From NCBI GenBank assembly GCA_011042635.1, contig DQWH01000193.1:1-35699 (forward strand): a stretch of 35,699 bases of DNA, written 5' to 3'. Positions 15,558-24,136 of this stretch are shown one piece after another. The DNA is from Bacteroidota bacterium (lineage in GTDB: Bacteria > Bacteroidota > Bacteroidia > Bacteroidales > VadinHA17). Below the pieces are notes generated by a model, which saw nothing but the letters and a program-made list of their open reading frames with translations, did not search any database and was not told where the DNA came from. Position 1 is the stretch's first letter, and each line of letters opens with the position of its first letter. The translations under genes and the position numbers were made by a program.

Positions 15558-16442
15558 ATGTATGCCATTGAATGTAAGAACCTGACCCATTATTACGGTA
15601 AAAAGCTCGTTTACGAGAATCTGAATTTTACCGTGGAAGAAGGAAAAATTCTGGGTTTGCTGGGGAAAAACGGTGCGGGAAAATCCACCACCATCAATAT
15701 TCTGAACGGATTCCTCCATCCCACGGCAGGAGAATGTCTCATTTACGGAGAAAATTCCCAGCATCTGACACCCGCCACGAAGGAAAGAATAGGGTTCCTC
15801 ATCGAAGGACATATACAGTATTCCTTCATGAATATCCACCAGATTGAAAAATTCTATTCCGGGATTTACTCCCGTTGGAACAGCGAACCATACTGGGAGC
15901 TGATGTCGAAGCTCAAGGTTACTCCCAGGCAGAAGATATCGAGCATGTCGTGCGGGCAGCGCTCACAGGTGGCCCTGGGCCTGATCCTGGCACAGGACCC
16001 CGACCTGCTGATCCTCGACGACTTTTCCATGGGGCTGGACCCCGGATACCGGCGGCTGTTCATCGATTATCTGAGAGATTACGCCAAAACCAATCAAAAA
16101 ACCATATTCCTCACCTCGCACATCATCCAGGATATGGAAAGGCTGATCGACGATGTGCTGATCATGGATTATAACAGAATCCTGACACAGCAGCCGGTTA
16201 ACGAGTTCATGAAACGTTTCAAACAGTTCGTGATCCGGCTTAAAAACCCGAATGCCGATTTCCCGAAAAATTCGCTGTCCCTGAACATTGAGAGAACAAA
16301 AGACCGGGTGGAATTTTATACCTACGGCACCCTGGAGGAATTAAAGCAGTTCCTGTCGGAACATGCCGTGGAATATGTCTCCGTTGAACAACAACCTCTG
16401 ACCCTGGAAGATGCCTTTATCGGGCTTACCGGAAAGTATTAA
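15558..16442 (+). CDS. ABC transporter ATP-binding protein
   Basis: A 294-residue ATPase of a two-component export-type ABC system (compare NosF or CcmA-like families). Walker A is GKNGAGKST (36-44), the signature is MSCGQRSQVALG (C132 replaces the first G of LSGGQ), Walker B is LLILDD with D155 where the catalytic glutamate normally is, and the switch histidine is H188 in TSHII. The E-to-D change usually slows but need not abolish hydrolysis. The C-terminal 90 residues form a regulatory extension. A TTG start upstream at 15528 is in frame, but the ATG at 15558 directly begins the first strand (MYAIECKNLTHYYG). The permease begins five bases after its stop. It is most likely part of the same operon as the polyferredoxin. 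Confidence 0.92.
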   Translation: MYAIECKNLTHYYGKKLVYENLNFTVEEGKILGLLGKNGAGKSTTINILNGFLHPTAGECLIYGENSQHLTPATKERIGFLIEGHIQYSFMNIHQIEKFYSGIYSRWNSEPYWELMSKLKVTPRQKISSMSCGQRSQVALGLILAQDPDLLILDDFSMGLDPGYRRLFIDYLRDYAKTNQKTIFLTSHIIQDMERLIDDVLIMDYNRILTQQPVNEFMKRFKQFVIRLKNPNADFPKNSLSLNIERTKDRVEFYTYGTLEELKQFLSEHAVEYVSVEQQPLTLEDAFIGLTGKY

Positions 16443-16447
16443 CGAAA

Positions 16448-17134
16448 ATGCAAATTGATTATACCATGTGGAAAGCAATTATTTACAAGGAATGGATCAA
16501 GATCAGATGGACGGCCGCCATCTTCCTGGGGCTCGGGATTCTGGTGCTGATCAACATTCTGCTGCGCATCAGGCATGACATTCTGTTTGTGGACGCAACC
16601 AATTACTGGTACAATGTGCTGTTCAGGGGATACAACTACGCCTCCATGCTCAAATTTCTCCCGTTTCTTGCCGGTCTGGGCATTTCGGCAGCCCAGTACT
16701 TCCCGGAAACGGTCAACCGCAGAATCAAGCTTACCTTCCATCTGCCCGTAAAAGAAAGCAGGGTACTGATGGGTATGCATCTGTTCGGTACCGGAAGCCT
16801 GCTGCTGATCTATGCCGTATGGCTAATTCTTTTCGTTATTATCAGTGCCATTTATTTCCCTCCCGAGATCATGCAGTCAACCCTGATCACGATCATCCCC
16901 TGGTTCATGGGAGGTCTGGCCACCTATTTCATGGCCGCTTTGATTTTGCTTGAGCCGGTGTGGTTGTTCCGGGTACTTTATGCCCTGGTAGCTTATGGTT
17001 TCATTACCATGTTCTACCAGAGGGCGGGTCTGGCAGCTTACCTGCCTGCTCTTCCGGAACTGGCCGTTTTAACAGTTTTATCGAGTATTGTGGTTTTATT
17101 CTCAGGTTACCGTTTCAGAAAAGGAGAAATGTAA
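16448..17134 (+). CDS. ABC transporter permease (ABC-2-like)
   Basis: A 228-residue integral membrane protein with six segments: about 18-37, 60-80, 110-130, 142-162, 170-190 and 200-220. It starts MQIDYTMWKAIIYKEWIKIRW, an amphipathic lead-in typical of ABC-2 type permeases such as NosY. There is no recognisable substrate-binding motif. It sits five bases after the ATPase and its stop overlaps the next start (TAATG), so the two-gene transporter and the DUF4857-like gene are translationally coupled. Substrate unknown; in NosFY the partner moves a sulfur species for copper-cluster assembly, which is a suggestive but unproven comparison. Confidence 0.82.
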   Translation: MQIDYTMWKAIIYKEWIKIRWTAAIFLGLGILVLINILLRIRHDILFVDATNYWYNVLFRGYNYASMLKFLPFLAGLGISAAQYFPETVNRRIKLTFHLPVKESRVLMGMHLFGTGSLLLIYAVWLILFVIISAIYFPPEIMQSTLITIIPWFMGGLATYFMAALILLEPVWLFRVLYALVAYGFITMFYQRAGLAAYLPALPELAVLTVLSSIVVLFSGYRFRKGEM

Positions 17135-18375
17135 TGATGGTTAAGATTAGCAGATACATACTGGTGTTTATCGGCATACTGGCTGCTTCCGTAGCCCTGC
17201 CCGAACTGTACTGGACCATTTTCGAACAGGTTCCCGGCACTCCCAATGTATATTACAGTTGCACCCTGAACGATTTTATCATGCTCCGCCCGGGTGACAA
17301 CGGCGTAACACGTCAGGACACAAAGGGGAACACCTATACACTGGATGAGTTTGAACAACATCTTCCCATGATGTTTTTCAGGCAGCTCATGACCGACGGC
17401 ACCATGCCCGACTCCATTCATGGAGTGGAAATGGATCCCACGGCCATCAACAAGGCCAGGTCGTATTTCCGATATACCACGAAAGACATGCTTTCACCCA
17501 GGCCCAAACTGTGGCCTATGTTCGAATCGGAAAGCGGCCGGGTAAACCTCGCCATGCCCGATGATTATTTCCGGATCACCCGGAAAATGGAATTCATTGA
17601 TGCAGCCACCAATGAAGTGAACCGGGGAAAAAGCGAAAAATTCACCCGTGCTCTGGAAGAACAGGATTTTCTTTTCCCGGCCCGGCTCATTGCGGGAATC
17701 CCGACTACACGGAAAAGCTGTGACGAGGGGTATTTTGTGAAAGACAGCCGGGGAGATCTGTTCCATGTGAAAATGATCAAAGGAGAACCTTACGTGGCCA
17801 GGATCGATATTCCCGATCCGATGGACATACTCCACATCGAATGCGTGGACCTCCGCAGCAAGGAATATTACTGCTACCTGTTTACCAGGCACAGCGGAGT
17901 GTTTGTCGTGATGGAAGGAGTATACCATCTGCAACGGATCCCGCTGGAAGGATTCAATCCTTTCGAACACGAGCTGAAGATCAACTGCGATATGTTCAAC
18001 AAAACTTTTGCCATGGAAGGGGAAGATTTCCTCAAGGTAGTGGCTGTGGATGATATGTACGAGGTGGTGGATACCTACGAAGAAACATGGGATGGGATTT
18101 TCAAACGTCCTGACGGCAAAATGTTTGCTTCCATTTTCCCCTTCGAGCTGGAACTGAGGATTGCCAAAACCGGTTATGTGGATTTCTACTTCACAAGGTC
18201 GCCTGGCTTTGCCTGGCTTATCGTGAACCTGATCTTCGTGGGTCTGGCTGTATGGCTTATTTTGAGAAGAAGAGGCAACCTGATGAAAAACATCCCCGAC
18301 CTCCTCATTGTTCTGGTAACGGGAGTTTTCGGATTCATTGGAACCCAGATATTTCCTAACAAATTCTATGACTAA
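17134..18375 (+). CDS. DUF4857-like membrane-anchored protein
   Basis: A 413-residue protein with an N-terminal membrane segment (residues 8-26, ILVFIGILAASVALPELYWT), a periplasmic domain of about 310 residues, and two C-terminal membrane segments at about 355-374 and 386-405. The periplasmic part has repeated beta-rich motifs (DSRGDLFHVKMIKGEPYVA; LFTRHSGVFVVMEGVYHLQR). I believe it belongs to DUF4857, known from Bacteroidota next to ABC transporter genes, but that rests on memory of context. The start ATG at 17134 overlaps the permease stop, and the TonB receptor follows after 15 bases. It may be the periplasmic partner of the ABC pair, linking it to outer-membrane components. No enzyme motif is visible. 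Confidence 0.65.
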   Translation: MMVKISRYILVFIGILAASVALPELYWTIFEQVPGTPNVYYSCTLNDFIMLRPGDNGVTRQDTKGNTYTLDEFEQHLPMMFFRQLMTDGTMPDSIHGVEMDPTAINKARSYFRYTTKDMLSPRPKLWPMFESESGRVNLAMPDDYFRITRKMEFIDAATNEVNRGKSEKFTRALEEQDFLFPARLIAGIPTTRKSCDEGYFVKDSRGDLFHVKMIKGEPYVARIDIPDPMDILHIECVDLRSKEYYCYLFTRHSGVFVVMEGVYHLQRIPLEGFNPFEHELKINCDMFNKTFAMEGEDFLKVVAVDDMYEVVDTYEETWDGIFKRPDGKMFASIFPFELELRIAKTGYVDFYFTRSPGFAWLIVNLIFVGLAVWLILRRRGNLMKNIPDLLIVLVTGVFGFIGTQIFPNKFYD

Positions 18376-18390
18376 CCAAATTCACCTGCT

Positions 18391-21255
18391 GTGAAAAGGT
18401 TTCTTCTCATTCTTCTGATATGCTGGCCGGCTCTGGCATCCTATTCCCAGGAAAAATACGATGTGGCCGGTCAGGTAATCAATGCGGCCGACGATAAGGT
18501 GATAGAAATGGTGGCGGTCGGCATCAAGGAGCTGAACCTCTGGACTGCCTCCGACATGGAGGGGAAGTTTCTTCTGAAGAACATCCCGCCGGGGAAATAC
18601 ACCATGCAGGCCAGTTGCCTGGGATTCGAGATCTATGAACAATCCTTCACCGTGCCTCTTGATTCGCGAAGGTTTACCATCCGCATGGAACCCACCACTC
18701 TTGCCCTGGAAGAAGTGGTGGTTCTTGCCAAAGAAGGGAAGAAGTTGGGAAGCACTTCCTCCATCAGCCAGTCGGCCCTGGAACATGTGCAGCCGGTCGA
18801 CCTATCGGATGTGATGCAACTCCTGCCCGGACAGGTCAGCATTAACCCCGATCTTTCCGATCCCAAACAGTTGTCGATCCGCGATATCAGTACCCAGGGC
18901 GATCCCATGGCCGGGCTGGGAACCCTGCTGATGATCGACGGGGCCCCGGTATCAAACGACGCAAATCTGCAAACCCTGGGTACGGCCAAGGCCAGTCTGG
19001 GAACAGTGACTTCCCATTTTGCCTCCACCGCCACCGGAGGTGCCGATGTGCGGCAGATCCCCGTTGACAACATCGAATCCATTGAAGTAGTCAGGGGAAT
19101 TGCCAGCGCCGAACAGGGAGATATACTCAGCGGAGTGGTTAAAGTAAACCTGAAAAAGGGGAAAACACCCTGGATTGGAAAGATCAAGATCGATCCCAAT
19201 ATCAAGCAGGCATACGTGGGAAAGGGGTTCAACCTTCCCGGTTCGGGCGGAGCCATCAACGTGGATGTGGATTTTGCCCGTTCCCTGGATGATATCCGCT
19301 TCCCCTACAAAACCTACAACCGGCTTACCGGAAGCATTGCCTACAGCAACACCTTCCTGAAACAATGGAAACCTCTTACCTTGAGCCTGACAGGAAGATA
19401 TACCGACAGCCGCGATACCGAAGAAACCGATCCCGACATGCTGGATTATGAAAAATTCGAATCCCACGACAGGAACCTTAGCCTGGTTCTTTCCGGTAAA
19501 TGGGCTTTGAATACGACCCTGTTAACCAATCTCAATTACAACATATCGGGAAACATACAGCACCAAATTGGAAGGGAAATTGACCAGGAAAGCCTGAACG
19601 GACCCATGCCACAACCCGTTTCAAAAATAGCGGGTATATTCGAGGCACCGTACCTGCCCAGCCGGTACGTCAGCGATGTCACCATCGACGGGCGTCCCTT
19701 CTATTTCAACAGCAAGATCACCGGGACCAAAACCTTCCACATAGGCGAAGGAATGAACAATCTGAGAGGCGGGGTGGAATACAAAATATACGGCAATAAC
19801 GGGGACGGAAGGGTTTATGATATGGCCTTCCCGCCCAATCCAACCAGTTCAGGCGATGCCCGGCCGCGCTCATACAAGGAGATCCCCTCCCTGGGTCAGC
19901 TGTCTATGTTCCTGGAAGAAGATCTCAGCCTGCCTCTGGGACCTACCAAGCTGGATCTGCAGGCAGGGATCCGGTTCACCAATGTTCAGCCGGAGAGCAT
20001 TTTCCGTTCGGCCGAAAATACCACCATGCTCGACCCTCGGTTTAACGTAAAATACAATCTGCTCGACCGGAAGGCAAAAGGGATCAATAAATTCGACCTG
20101 CGTTTCGGGTACGGCGTGTTCTCCAAAGCACCCACCTTGTTGCATTACTATCCCGACAAAGCCTATACCGACCGGATGAGTTTCAACTATTACGATCCCC
20201 CGGGATCCCTCCTCCTCCTTACAACCCATGTGGTGGAAGATACGCGGAATTATGAGCTGAAGCCTGCCTATAACAGAAAGATGGAGGCGGGTTTTGACCT
20301 GACGGTGGCCGGAGTGGAGTTGCTGGTTACCGCTTTCCGTGAAAAAATGACCGACGGATTCTCCTTCCACAGAAATTACGAATTGTTTATTTACGATAAA
20401 TACGAAACGCTTTCGGAAACGGGATTGAATCCTTATTATATGCCCGGGGAAGGGGTATTCTATATCGATCCTGTTACAGGCGACCCCTTAGCGGTACCCC
20501 GTTCGAACGACACCATCTGGATATCCCACACTTATCCGGAAAACACCGAACACACCACTAAAAAAGGCCTGGAATATACCCTCGATTTAGGTACACTGAA
20601 TGCGCTTAGAACTTCCCTTGTTCTGGACGGAGCTTATCTGTACGTAAAAAAACAGGATATGGCCGAATATTTGGAAAAACCCGTATCCACCTATCAGAAC
20701 AGACCCTATCCTCTTATTGGAGTTTATCCGGCCGGAAGCGGAAAGATCAATCAGCGGTTCAACACCAACATACGGACGGTAACCCATATCCGGGAGCTGA
20801 GGATGATCGTGACCCTCACCACGCAGATCATCTGGTTCGAAAAAACAAGGTATATACACGAGGATGAAAACGGCAATCCCCTGGTTTACACTGATATTCC
20901 TGTGGATAATGTATATGAAGACCGTACCCAGGTCAAATACATTATTCCCAGGGGATATTATGACCTGACAGGAACCTATCATGAATTCAACGTGGAAGAA
21001 GCCACGGAAAAACCTTACAGCGATCTGAAAGACCGCACGGGGAATCCTTACTACTTTGTGGAAAGAACCTACCCGCCCATCTACCAGATCAATCTCAGGA
21101 TGACCAAGGAACTGTCAGACGGGGCCAGCATTTCCTTCTATGTGAACAACATCACCAATTACAAGCCTCTGCAAAAGATCGGCGGAATGATCAATTTATA
21201 TACCCGCAGAAACCAGTCAATATATTTCGGCGCCGAGCTGAGGCTTAAATTTTAG
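18391..21255 (+). CDS. TonB-dependent outer-membrane receptor with carboxypeptidase-like N-domain
   Basis: A 954-residue outer-membrane barrel that imports a ligand using TonB energy. The order is: signal peptide (1-20, ending ALASYSQ), a carboxypeptidase-D-like regulatory domain (24-105, KYDVAGQVINAADDKVIEMV and IPPGKYTMQASCLGF), a plug domain (about 115-250, DVMQLLPGQVSINPD, LLMIDGAPVSND, NIESIEVVRGIASAEQGD), then the barrel, ending with aromatic IYFGAELRLKF. The start is a GTG. There is no SusD-like partner, so glycan uptake is less likely; a lipoprotein of DUF4876 type takes that place. No FecA-type signalling (STN) domain precedes the plug. With ECF sigma and polyferredoxin genes in the same operon, a metal complex, haem-like compound or other cofactor is the best guess for ligand. 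Confidence 0.92.
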   Translation: MKRFLLILLICWPALASYSQEKYDVAGQVINAADDKVIEMVAVGIKELNLWTASDMEGKFLLKNIPPGKYTMQASCLGFEIYEQSFTVPLDSRRFTIRMEPTTLALEEVVVLAKEGKKLGSTSSISQSALEHVQPVDLSDVMQLLPGQVSINPDLSDPKQLSIRDISTQGDPMAGLGTLLMIDGAPVSNDANLQTLGTAKASLGTVTSHFASTATGGADVRQIPVDNIESIEVVRGIASAEQGDILSGVVKVNLKKGKTPWIGKIKIDPNIKQAYVGKGFNLPGSGGAINVDVDFARSLDDIRFPYKTYNRLTGSIAYSNTFLKQWKPLTLSLTGRYTDSRDTEETDPDMLDYEKFESHDRNLSLVLSGKWALNTTLLTNLNYNISGNIQHQIGREIDQESLNGPMPQPVSKIAGIFEAPYLPSRYVSDVTIDGRPFYFNSKITGTKTFHIGEGMNNLRGGVEYKIYGNNGDGRVYDMAFPPNPTSSGDARPRSYKEIPSLGQLSMFLEEDLSLPLGPTKLDLQAGIRFTNVQPESIFRSAENTTMLDPRFNVKYNLLDRKAKGINKFDLRFGYGVFSKAPTLLHYYPDKAYTDRMSFNYYDPPGSLLLLTTHVVEDTRNYELKPAYNRKMEAGFDLTVAGVELLVTAFREKMTDGFSFHRNYELFIYDKYETLSETGLNPYYMPGEGVFYIDPVTGDPLAVPRSNDTIWISHTYPENTEHTTKKGLEYTLDLGTLNALRTSLVLDGAYLYVKKQDMAEYLEKPVSTYQNRPYPLIGVYPAGSGKINQRFNTNIRTVTHIRELRMIVTLTTQIIWFEKTRYIHEDENGNPLVYTDIPVDNVYEDRTQVKYIIPRGYYDLTGTYHEFNVEEATEKPYSDLKDRTGNPYYFVERTYPPIYQINLRMTKELSDGASISFYVNNITNYKPLQKIGGMINLYTRRNQSIYFGAELRLKF

Positions 21256-21282
21256 TACCTCACCCTCAAAATTCTATTTATT

Positions 21283-22485
21283 ATGAAACAAACATTTGTA
21301 ATTATCATCGCACTGATCGCAGGCATGTTCGTTACATCATGCGAAAAAGACGAAGGAGCCAAACTGTACGATGTGACAGTTATGGTGAACTTCCCTGAAG
21401 GATACACGGTAACCGACATGTCGGGTGTAACCGTAAAATGTCTGAACACAGTATCCTCCAAGGAGGAAACCGCCACCACAGACGCTTCCGGAACGGTGGT
21501 TTTCAAAGTAGAAGCCGGAACCTACACTTTTTCGGCTACCATGACCACGGAGGAATTCGTATTCAACGGGATTACCGAAAACCAGCAGGTGGATGCCCAG
21601 AATACCGAATTTGAAATTGATCTGGTGGCTTCGGCCATCGGAGGCGGGCTGGTGTTCAAGGAGATCTATTTTACCGGCTCAAGAACACCGGAAGATAAGT
21701 CCTATTATGCCGACCAGTTTCATGAGATCTACAACAACAGCGACGAGGTGATCTACCTCGACGGCCTTTGTATTGGAGTGTTACAGCCCTCCAGTTCATC
21801 TCCCTCCGACTGGGTGGATGACCAGGGGAACCTTCTGGATGTGTTGCCCATTACGTACCATACCTGGATGTGGCCCGGTACCGGCGAGGATTATCCCCTG
21901 CAGCCCCGTACCAGCGTGGTACTGGCACAGGACGGGATAGACCACCAGACCGATCCTGCCGGAAACCCCAACTCACCTGTCAACCTCGGCAATGCCGACT
22001 GGGAAACCTATGTGGAGTGGTCCGACAAGGATACCGATTCCCCCGGTGTTCCCAATCTGAACTGCATTTACACCACCACCACCTCGATGTACGACTGGCT
22101 GCATCCTGTTTTCGGTGGTGCCATTGTGATCTTCCGCCTCCCCACCGGACTGGATTATGACAGCTTTGTCAATAATCCCGAAAACTTCATGACCCGCCCG
22201 GGAAGCACCAGCACCAAAGAGTACCTGATGGTGCACAAAGACTGGGTGATAGATGCCGTGGAAATCGTCCGGGTGGAAGAAGACAAGCGCTATAAGCGCC
22301 TGCCCATTGAACTGGATGCCGGCTACACATTCTGCAGCGGAACGTATATTTCCAAGAGCATCCGCAGGAAAGTGGACAAGATCATCGACGGAAAAGTCAT
22401 TTACAAGGACACCAACAACTCCAGTGAAGACTTCCTGGGTGATCAGGATCCCACACCTTTTGTTCATCCTTCAACGGTTGACTAA
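21283..22485 (+). CDS. DUF4876-like surface lipoprotein
   Basis: A 400-residue predicted lipoprotein. The signal peptide ends in MFVTSC with lipidation at Cys20, followed by the acidic EKDEGAK typical of surface-exported Bacteroidota lipoproteins. Residues 25-115 form a beta-sandwich of carboxypeptidase-regulatory or Ig type (TTDASGTVVFKVEAGTYTFS). The main domain then has LVFKEIYFTGSRTPEDKSYY and FHEIYNNSDEVIYLDGLCIG, which I associate with DUF4876 and which resembles a lamin-tail-type fold. It sits 27 bases after the TonB receptor and probably caps it on the cell surface, as SusD or other lipoproteins do. Ligand unknown. A strong terminator-like hairpin follows its stop. Confidence 0.72.
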   Translation: MKQTFVIIIALIAGMFVTSCEKDEGAKLYDVTVMVNFPEGYTVTDMSGVTVKCLNTVSSKEETATTDASGTVVFKVEAGTYTFSATMTTEEFVFNGITENQQVDAQNTEFEIDLVASAIGGGLVFKEIYFTGSRTPEDKSYYADQFHEIYNNSDEVIYLDGLCIGVLQPSSSSPSDWVDDQGNLLDVLPITYHTWMWPGTGEDYPLQPRTSVVLAQDGIDHQTDPAGNPNSPVNLGNADWETYVEWSDKDTDSPGVPNLNCIYTTTTSMYDWLHPVFGGAIVIFRLPTGLDYDSFVNNPENFMTRPGSTSTKEYLMVHKDWVIDAVEIVRVEEDKRYKRLPIELDAGYTFCSGTYISKSIRRKVDKIIDGKVIYKDTNNSSEDFLGDQDPTPFVHPSTVD

Positions 22486-22492
22486 TACCGAA

Positions 22493-22538
22493 AATGAAGA
22501 GGTCGGGCTCATGGCCAGGCCTCTTCATTCTTCTTTTT
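22493..22538 (+). terminator. Terminator-like hairpin between the lipoprotein and the DUF6850-like gene
   Basis: A perfect 10-bp stem (AATGAAGAGG at 22493-22502 with CCTCTTCATT at 22520-22529) with a 17-base loop is followed by CTTCTTTTT. It sits inside a gene run that otherwise looks continuous, so it may lower expression of the last two genes rather than end the operon. Confidence 0.75.
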
Positions 22539-22557
22539 CAACACAATCCAGACGGGA

Positions 22558-24126
22558 ATGAAAAAAATCCTTTTTCTGAGTTGCCTTATATGCCTGACAG
22601 CGGCTCTTGAAGCCGCTATGTTGCAACCCGGCGATTCTCTTAGCTACGGCAAATCCCGGCTATTCTATTTCTATCTTCCAGTAATAAACCCCTGGTCGCA
22701 GGGAAACAATCCGGCCGGGAACTATTTCTACTCGCTGAACAACATCAGCCGGATCAGCACCGGGTATGATTTTACCAGGAATCACAACCGTAGTGCCCAG
22801 GAACCCGGCGAAACAGGAAAATACCATATCGGTACCGAAGGGATCAAACGCATCGGCAGGTTTGTATTCAATGGCAGCATCGGATACAATAACCTGCAGT
22901 ATAATGACCTGTTGTACAATAACACCATGTCGTTCGATAACCGGAACTTGTATGCCATCGGCGATACGGTACCGGGAAAACAGAAACAGGAAGGATTCCA
23001 CATGTGGACCGGTGTTGCTTTCCCGCTGGGGAAAAACCTGGTCGGTGGCTTCGGCGCCCGCTATGAAAACTCCCTTTCCGGGAAAATGAAAGATCCCAGA
23101 AACCTGAACAAGATATCTTCCCTCAAACTCACACCCGGTCTTGTCTATCAGAGAAATAATCTGTCTTTTGGAATCAGCGGTGGTCCCCTGTGGGAAAACA
23201 ACGAGCTGACAGTCAGTGTGATGGAAAATGCAAAACACAACATTTTCCAGTTTCTCGGAATGGGATATTTTGAAGCTATCCGGAATATCTATTCCTACAG
23301 CGCCAGATACGACAAGAGCGGATACCAGGCCGACCTCCAGGTACACCTTCAAAAACCCGGCTGGTCATTCTTTAACAACCTGGGCTACATCAGCACCACG
23401 GAAGAACTCCGGGAAGGGTCCGGCTACCGCCTTCTCGATGGCATTACCCATGTTACCAACATGCACTACACCGGCGACCTGCTCATTCATGGTGAAAAAG
23501 TGAAGCATCTGGTCCGTGCCGGAGTGCAATATGAAAAAATCAAAGGAACGGAAGTGGAACAGCACTCCGTGACCGTCAACGACGGATATGTGAGCTGGGA
23601 TTCCATCGTCACCGACCGGTGGGTGGATGACAAGCACATCATCAGCAATTATGCGGGGAACCTGTCCTATACCCTTCTCGGTATGCGACAGAACAAACCT
23701 GTTCATTACAGGCTCTGCGCCCGGGTATCCGGGAAATACTATACCTCCAAACATTACCCCGTGGAAAGCTACGGATATTATGAGGTGTTCAGCCTCACGG
23801 GCCTTCTCGAATACCAGCATTATTTCACCTTTAAAAAATTGAATCTGGATCCCGCAATTAGACTGGGACTGCGTCATTCCCTTTCCAATGCTCTCGAATA
23901 CCAGGTGGAGGAAAAATTTTTTGCAGCCGTTCCCGAAGCCGATTTTATGAACCTGGCGGCAGATTATTATACGGGACATGCCTCCCTGCAGTTTTCAGGC
24001 GGGTTGTCGGGCCTTTTCCGGGAATGGTTCGTCGATGCAAATGGAACATATTATTATTTTCCTGATCTGCCTGCCGGATCAAATTTCAACCTCGCTATTC
24101 AACTCAGCGTGGGAGTTATTTTTTAA
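22558..24126 (+). CDS. DUF6850-like outer-membrane beta-barrel protein
   Basis: A 522-residue exported protein. Residues 1-20 are a signal peptide (MKKILFLSCLICLTAALEAA). The rest alternates short polar and aromatic strands (FNGSIGYNNLQYNDLLYNNT; LVGGFGARYENSLSGKM; AGNLSYTLLG) and ends in a barrel-closing strand NLAIQLSVGVIF with terminal Phe, the outer-membrane insertion signal. I believe this corresponds to DUF6850, seen with DUF4876 and TonB receptor genes in Bacteroidales; the name is from memory. It begins 72 bases after the lipoprotein stop, behind a hairpin, and is followed ten bases later by the C25-like gene. It may be a second channel or a structural partner of the receptor. Confidence 0.65.
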   Translation: MKKILFLSCLICLTAALEAAMLQPGDSLSYGKSRLFYFYLPVINPWSQGNNPAGNYFYSLNNISRISTGYDFTRNHNRSAQEPGETGKYHIGTEGIKRIGRFVFNGSIGYNNLQYNDLLYNNTMSFDNRNLYAIGDTVPGKQKQEGFHMWTGVAFPLGKNLVGGFGARYENSLSGKMKDPRNLNKISSLKLTPGLVYQRNNLSFGISGGPLWENNELTVSVMENAKHNIFQFLGMGYFEAIRNIYSYSARYDKSGYQADLQVHLQKPGWSFFNNLGYISTTEELREGSGYRLLDGITHVTNMHYTGDLLIHGEKVKHLVRAGVQYEKIKGTEVEQHSVTVNDGYVSWDSIVTDRWVDDKHIISNYAGNLSYTLLGMRQNKPVHYRLCARVSGKYYTSKHYPVESYGYYEVFSLTGLLEYQHYFTFKKLNLDPAIRLGLRHSLSNALEYQVEEKFFAAVPEADFMNLAADYYTGHASLQFSGGLSGLFREWFVDANGTYYYFPDLPAGSNFNLAIQLSVGVIF

Positions 24127-24136
24127 TGATTCAACT

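Noticed and set aside
23978-24136. Long open frame upstream of the C25-like gene
   Set aside because: It overlaps the end of the DUF6850-like gene in another frame; the ATG at 24137 begins a proper signal peptide, so the extension is read-through.
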